From assembly GCA_003160635.1 (NCBI GenBank), contig PMLV01000206.1, positions 1 through 64,000 on the forward strand: a DNA stretch of 64,000 bases, given 5' to 3'. The DNA comes from Acidimicrobiaceae bacterium. GTDB taxonomy: Bacteria; Actinomycetota; Acidimicrobiia; Acidimicrobiales; RAAP-2. The position numbers and the translations under genes are program-made. Below are positions 60,478 through 64,000 of this stretch, in pieces. The notes under the pieces were generated by a model, which saw only the letters and a list, made by a program, of their open reading frames with translations, did not search any database and was not told the DNA's origin. Position 1 is the stretch's first letter; the number at the start of each line of letters is the position of its first letter.

Positions 60478-61709
60478 CCGGACACCTCGAAGGGGTCGTA
60501 ACGCAGCCCGCTGAGCTGCACCCAACCGGTGTCAGTGACGGCGACGATGTCCTCGGACCGGTAGCCGGCGTATCCCTCATCCCAGATGACCGGTTCGAAG
60601 ACGAGGACCATGCCCGGGGCCATGATCAGCGATCCGTCGAAGCCCTCGCCGAGATCGGTTCCGATGAGGGGCATCTCGGCGCTGTCGGTCCCGATGCCGT
60701 GGGCCAGGTAGAAGTGCTCCATCCAGGGCTTCACGCCATCGTTGGCCGCAATGGCGGCTCGTCCGAGCTCGAGGGCGGACACCCCCGGCTTGAGGATGTC
60801 GCGTGCGGCGGCCACCACCGAGCGCCAGCGCTCGAAGTGCGACGTCTGCCGCGCGGTGAGGTGCAGGTGCGAGCTCGTGACCCACGTACGTCCGAAGTCA
60901 GAGGCGTAGCCCCGGTGGCAGATCCCGGCGTCGACCCATATGACGTCGCCTTCACGCAGGATCTGATCGGTCGTCGAGATGGGGTAGGCCAGGTCGCCAT
61001 GGGTGGTCCACGGCCCCTCGGCCTTCGTCGCGGTCATGACCTGCCAGATGGGGTCGATCGCGTTGGCCGTCGCGCCCAACTCGAAGATGCGCCGGAGGAA
61101 GATGCCGCTCAGCTCCGTTTGGCGCATGCCCGGGCGCAGCGCCTCGCGTGCGGTCTCCATCGCCTGCTCGGTGATCCGCTGGGCCTCGCGGATCGCGGAT
61201 ACCTCGTCGGGTGTCTTGATGATCTTGGCCGCACCGAGCACCGCGCTCGAGTCGCTCCATGCGAACCGATCGAGCGCGCGCAGCATCGGGTGGGTCTGCT
61301 CGTCGACTCCGAGGCGGGCCCCCGCGGGGAAGTACCCGCTCAGCGCGTCGGCGAGCTCTCCGATCCCGTCGTCGAGGTCGGGGAAGAGCGGGCCATGCAC
61401 GTGATCGGCCGGGAACTCGGGCGGCACCCCGTCCAAGAAGGGCGTGTAGAGGTGTGGGGAGCTCTCGCCCCGCAGCACGACGGCAACGGCCCGGAACAGG
61501 CCGGCCTTGCCGGCATCCTCACCCGGAGCGTCGGCCCCCGTCGAATGCGCCACGCCCGCCGAACCCAGGAGCACCAACCCATCGATCCCTTGGGCCTCGA
61601 GCTGGTCTTGGACGTTGGCGAACCGTTCCGCCCGCAGGCGTGCCATGTCCGGCAGGGCCGGAATGGGTCTCCCCCCGATCGTCGCTCCTGCTGACCAATC
61701 TTCGACCAT
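60474..61709 (-). CDS. M24-family metallopeptidase (Xaa-Pro aminopeptidase/creatinase group) with full metal site
   Basis: A 411-residue M24 protein. The ATG at 61709 is chosen over 61769 because GGAGG lies about 10 bases before it. All five metal ligands are present: Asp260 (VDAG), Asp271 (ASDFGRT), His337 (AHGIG), Glu372 (FEP) and Glu386 (SED). The reaction is likely hydrolysis next to proline or of a small C-N or related bond; the group also contains lyases and creatinase-like enzymes. It is followed by its ligand-less paralogue with a 4-bp overlap, then the P450, which suggests one pathway. Confidence 0.88.
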   Translation of the reverse strand: MVEDWSAGATIGGRPIPALPDMARLRAERFANVQDQLEAQGIDGLVLLGSAGVAHSTGADAPGEDAGKAGLFRAVAVVLRGESSPHLYTPFLDGVPPEFPADHVHGPLFPDLDDGIGELADALSGYFPAGARLGVDEQTHPMLRALDRFAWSDSSAVLGAAKIIKTPDEVSAIREAQRITEQAMETAREALRPGMRQTELSGIFLRRIFELGATANAIDPIWQVMTATKAEGPWTTHGDLAYPISTTDQILREGDVIWVDAGICHRGYASDFGRTWVTSSHLHLTARQTSHFERWRSVVAAARDILKPGVSALELGRAAIAANDGVKPWMEHFYLAHGIGTDSAEMPLIGTDLGEGFDGSLIMAPGMVLVFEPVIWDEGYAGYRSEDIVAVTDTGWVQLSGLRYDPFEVSG

Positions 61710-61836
61710 CGGGTCTTCCCCTCCTGCGCGAACCACCGCCCGGTGCACGAACGGGTCACCCCGTCGCACCCCAACCGTACTGCGGGAACCATGGGGTGTC
61801 CCTGCGTGCGCGGTGCCCTCGACGGGGCCGGGTGGG

Positions 61837-62289
61837 CTACCCCTCCGTGAAGCGCCAGCGTCTCGCGGGCTCGGCCCCCGGCGGGTACTCGAGCGCGCAG
61901 ACGTCGAACCAGATGGGGAGGAGGTACCTCACGTAGAAGGCGCGCTGGGTGACGGTGGGCGTGACGATGTCGTCGAACAGCTTGAGCCGCAGGCGATCGT
62001 CCTTCTCCTGGTAGCGCTGGCAGGCCTCGAGCACGTCGTCGACCTCTTCCCTGGTGTCCATCAGGAGGCCGAGGTGGTCGTAGCTCGGGGAATGGATCGG
62101 CTCGTCCACCTCCATGAGAAGGATGAACTGTCCCTCGTCGGGAACCAACAGATGGCCGGGTTGTCCGAACAGCTCGTAGGGGCTGCACCGCCAATTGAGG
62201 ACGTCGCCGTAGAAGCGGTCGATGTCGGCTCGGGTCTCCTCGTCCAAGGCACCCCGGGCGAAGGTCAGCTCCATGTGATTGAACCGCAT
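61837..62289 (-). CDS. VOC-superfamily protein (single-module, glyoxalase-like)
   Basis: A 150-residue protein beginning MRFNHMELTFARG, the usual VOC strand with a likely metal His (HMELTF). Later DHLGLLMDTREEVDDVLEACQRYQEKDD gives the second His and helix of a glyoxalase module. The ATG at 62289 is used because the module starts at once; the longer frame upstream is low in similarity to any fold. It is first in the unit with the M24 pair, P450 and SnoaL protein, and has no shared operator upstream. The enzyme class is not decidable. Confidence 0.76.
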   Translation of the reverse strand: MRFNHMELTFARGALDEETRADIDRFYGDVLNWRCSPYELFGQPGHLLVPDEGQFILLMEVDEPIHSPSYDHLGLLMDTREEVDDVLEACQRYQEKDDRLRLKLFDDIVTPTVTQRAFYVRYLLPIWFDVCALEYPPGAEPARRWRFTEG

Positions 62290-62486
62290 CGTGCGTCCCC
62301 CTGTGGTCAGTGCGTCTCCGGCCAATAGTAGGGCATTCGGCCCGGCGAGCCATATGGTTGCGCCTGCTCGGCGTCGTCTAGTGTGACCGCCGACCAGGGA
62401 GTCGACGAGGCCCCTCTTTCGGGCATCGGGCAATCTCGCCCGACCGAGCCCGGTTCACCGTTCACGCAAAGAGACAGGGGAGTCGC

Positions 62487-63266
62487 ATGGAGATACGTGG
62501 TGCATCAGCGATCGTGACCGGCGGTGCCGGGGGCCTGGGTGGGGCGACCGTACGCCGGCTTGTCGCCGCCGGGGCGAAGGTGGTCATCGCTGACCTCGCC
62601 ACCGAGAAGGCCGAGGAGATGGTGAAGGAACTGGGGTCCTCGGTTGCGTTCGTCAAGACGGACAGCACGAGTGAGTCCAGCGTGCAGGAAGCACTCGACC
62701 AGGCAGCCAGCATGGGGCCGGTGCGGATCTCGGTCGCCGTCCACGGTGGGTTCGGCGGGGGAGGCCGGACGTTGAAGGCCGACGGGACGCCGCACTCGCT
62801 CGAGGACTTCCGCAACGTGATCGACCCGTACCTGGTGGGGACGTTCAACGTCCTGCGCCTGGCGTCCGCCGCGATCTCCAAGTCCGAGCCCCTGGAGGAC
62901 GGTGAGCGCGGCGTCATCATCAACACGGCCTCGATCGCCGGCTACGAGGGGACCATCGGCCAGGTGGCCTATGCGACCGCCAAGGCAGGCGTCATCGGGT
63001 TGACGATCGCCGCCGCGCGCGATCTGGCCGTGGTCGGCATCCGGGTGATGACCATCGCCCCGGGGACGTTCATCACGCCTGCCTACGGGAACGACCTCGA
63101 GGCGGTGGAGGCCTACTGGGCTCCCGCCATCCCGTTCCCCAAGCGGATGGGGCAACCGGACGAGTACGCCAAGCTGGTGCAGTCCATCGTCGAGAACTCC
63201 TACCTCAACGGCGAAGTGATCCGGATCGACGGCGCCATCCGCTTCGGGCCCAAGAGCCCGAAGTAA
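62487..63266 (+). CDS. HSD10-like SDR, probable 3-hydroxyacyl-CoA dehydrogenase
   Basis: A 259-residue SDR. The cofactor loop TGGAGGLGGATVRRL is at residues 11-25, the serine is in NTASIAGYEG, and the catalytic Tyr/Lys are YATAK (in QVAYATAKAG). From NTASIAGYEGTIGQ through IRVMTIAPGTFITP it follows the pattern of mitochondrial HSD10, which oxidises 3-hydroxy-2-methylbutyryl-CoA and steroids. The usual NNAG is replaced by VAVHGGFGG, an odd change. It has AGGGGAG before the ATG and is followed after 48 bp by a thioesterase gene. Divergent from the VOC protein unit. Confidence 0.85.
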   Translation: MEIRGASAIVTGGAGGLGGATVRRLVAAGAKVVIADLATEKAEEMVKELGSSVAFVKTDSTSESSVQEALDQAASMGPVRISVAVHGGFGGGGRTLKADGTPHSLEDFRNVIDPYLVGTFNVLRLASAAISKSEPLEDGERGVIINTASIAGYEGTIGQVAYATAKAGVIGLTIAAARDLAVVGIRVMTIAPGTFITPAYGNDLEAVEAYWAPAIPFPKRMGQPDEYAKLVQSIVENSYLNGEVIRIDGAIRFGPKSPK

Positions 63267-63314
63267 GGGTCACCCCGTGAGGCTGCAGGGCTCGGCTGCC
63301 GGGGTCCGACCCCG

Positions 63315-63761
63315 GTGAGCCCGGACGAAAAGCCGCCGACACAGACGACGGCACGCGTCGAGCTGGCCGCCGGGCACGCCTTCGAAGCGTTCAGCTGGAG
63401 GGACGTCGTGGTCGACGGCGCCGACTGGGCCATGGAGATGGAGGTCACGTCGCGGGTCGTGAACAGTTCGGGCGTCCTCCAGGGCGGCCTCCTGGCCACG
63501 CTGATCGACATGGTCGCCGGCGTGTCGCTCCAGCGCGGGGAGAAGGCCTACCTGCGCAATGCCACGAGCGAGATGCAGGTCAGCTTCCTCGCGGGAGCCC
63601 GGGTCGGGCCGGTGCGTGCGGTGGCCCACATCCTGCGCCGTGGCAGGAGGAGCGCCGTGGTGCGGGTGGACGTGCACGACCTGGGTGCGGACAACCTCTA
63701 TGTGGCCACGTCGACGTTGACGTTCTCCGTCACGCCCCGGGAGTCCGGGCCGGCGGCGTAG
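63315..63761 (+). CDS. Hotdog-fold acyl-CoA thioesterase (PaaI-like)
   Basis: A 148-residue hotdog thioesterase starting at GTG 63315. The active-site region reads SSGVLQGGLLATLIDMVAG (about residues 52-70), where most PaaI-type enzymes have HGG; the catalytic Asp in LIDM is kept, while the His is Gln. The C-terminal strand NATSEMQVSFLAGARVGPVRAVA is normal. It would release free acids or CoA from dead-end thioesters. It follows the SDR by 48 bp in the same direction. Confidence 0.82.
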   Translation: MSPDEKPPTQTTARVELAAGHAFEAFSWRDVVVDGADWAMEMEVTSRVVNSSGVLQGGLLATLIDMVAGVSLQRGEKAYLRNATSEMQVSFLAGARVGPVRAVAHILRRGRRSAVVRVDVHDLGADNLYVATSTLTFSVTPRESGPAA

Positions 63762-63764
63762 GCC

Positions 63765-64000
63765 TCAGCCCTGGGCCGGGCCGAATCGCTCCCAGTTCCA
63801 TAGCATCATCGACTCGAACGGGGCCGCGAGCACCGGTCGCACCGGTGCGTCCTTCCAGATCTCCCCGAGGACCGGGGCCAACCGCTCGCCGACCGTGGCC
63901 GGGTCGTCGTCGAGGTAGCAGGTCGTGATCCGGTACGAACCGGGGCTGAAGGTGTCGCGCCGTATGGCCGGAGTTGTCCCGAAGGCGAGGGCGCCGGCGA
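63765..64000 (-). CDS. Partial hypothetical protein cut by the window edge (C-terminal 77 codons)
   Basis: The visible reading frame ends at a TGA at 63765 and is open to the window edge. It reads with recognisable amphipathic pattern (YRITTCYLDDDPATVGERL and PFESMMLWNWERFGP near the end), coding-like in composition, but I do not recognise the family. A small dimeric alpha/beta-barrel type protein is a guess. It is convergent with the thioesterase gene, only 3 bp away. The start lies outside the window. Confidence 0.6.
   Translation of the reverse strand, partial: AGALAFGTTPAIRRDTFSPGSYRITTCYLDDDPATVGERLAPVLGEIWKDAPVRPVLAAPFESMMLWNWERFGPAQG

Noticed and set aside
62331-62343. GGGC-N5-GCCC inverted repeat before the HSD10-like SDR
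   Set aside because: The spacer is one base longer than in the shared motif and the flanking TT/AA positions do not fit.

Overview
The window is GC-rich, densely coded DNA with frequent GTG/TTG starts, ATGA-type gene overlaps and no rRNA, tRNA, CRISPR, phage or insertion sequence that I could find. The gene families (paired acyl-CoA dehydrogenases, DUF35/Ltp2-like thiolase pairs, class III CoA-transferases, an actinobacterial-type P450, Liv-type ABC parts) point to an actinobacterium. An Acidimicrobiia-like or mycolata-like lineage is plausible, but I cannot fix the class by eye. I call 56 protein genes (one cut by the right edge) and two gene remnants. Almost all genes are catabolic and most are CoA-dependent.

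Layout. 101-5155 (minus): fused LivH-LivM permease, LivG ATPase, an acyl-CoA dehydrogenase and an SDR. 5404-7804 (plus): an acyl-CoA dehydrogenase pair. 7844-22428 (minus): a 12-gene tightly packed run (N-acyl-D-amino-acid deacylase-like hydrolase, amidohydrolase, two acyl-CoA ligases, a VOC protein, an acyl-CoA dehydrogenase pair, an Ltp2-like thiolase/aldolase with its DUF35 partner, a CoA-transferase pair, an SDR). 22743-27395 (plus): aldehyde dehydrogenase, amidohydrolase, acyl-CoA ligase. 27424-31974 (minus): amidohydrolase, a wrecked P450, and an ACAD10/11- or LvaC/LvaA-like dehydrogenase/kinase pair. 32047-34552 (minus): enoyl-CoA hydratase and ligase. 34661-37077 (plus): a third dehydrogenase pair. 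37111-39491 (minus): a CoA-transferase pair. 39796-41064 (plus): exported Liv-type binding protein. 41612-44108 (plus): amidohydrolase and CoA-transferase. 44134-49193 (minus): TetR regulator, amidohydrolase, a third CoA-transferase pair, SMP-30 protein. 49427-50638 (plus): amidohydrolase. 50646-53687 (minus): SDR, Gfo/Idh/MocA oxidoreductase, signal-less binding protein. The rest is a set of small oxidative/hydrolytic operons: LLM flavoprotein, two alpha/beta hydrolases, two SnoaL-like proteins, P450, two M24 proteins, VOC protein, HSD10-like SDR, hotdog thioesterase.

The main finding is a recurring 16-bp imperfect palindrome, roughly TTGGGCRNRTGCYYAR, in nine promoter regions (ten good sites plus two weaker ones). 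It precedes nearly every transcription unit from 101 to 50638 and one more at 56.7 kb, and it lies between the TetR gene and its divergent neighbour. This suggests one regulon of more than 35 genes under the TetR protein encoded at 48.6 kb. Inside it there is a repeated design: paralogous genes in tandem in which one copy keeps the catalytic residue and the other has lost it (three CoA-transferase pairs; outside the regulon, one M24 pair), alongside three two-subunit-type acyl-CoA dehydrogenases.

How they may work together (inference): a carboxylate is imported by the Liv-type transporter, activated by one of four AMP-forming ligases or by CoA transfer, desaturated by heteromeric dehydrogenases, hydrated, oxidised by SDRs and cleaved by the Ltp2-like/DUF35 aldolase. 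Seven amidohydrolase-superfamily proteins would act on ring, amide or lactone intermediates. The substrate is not identifiable from sequence alone.
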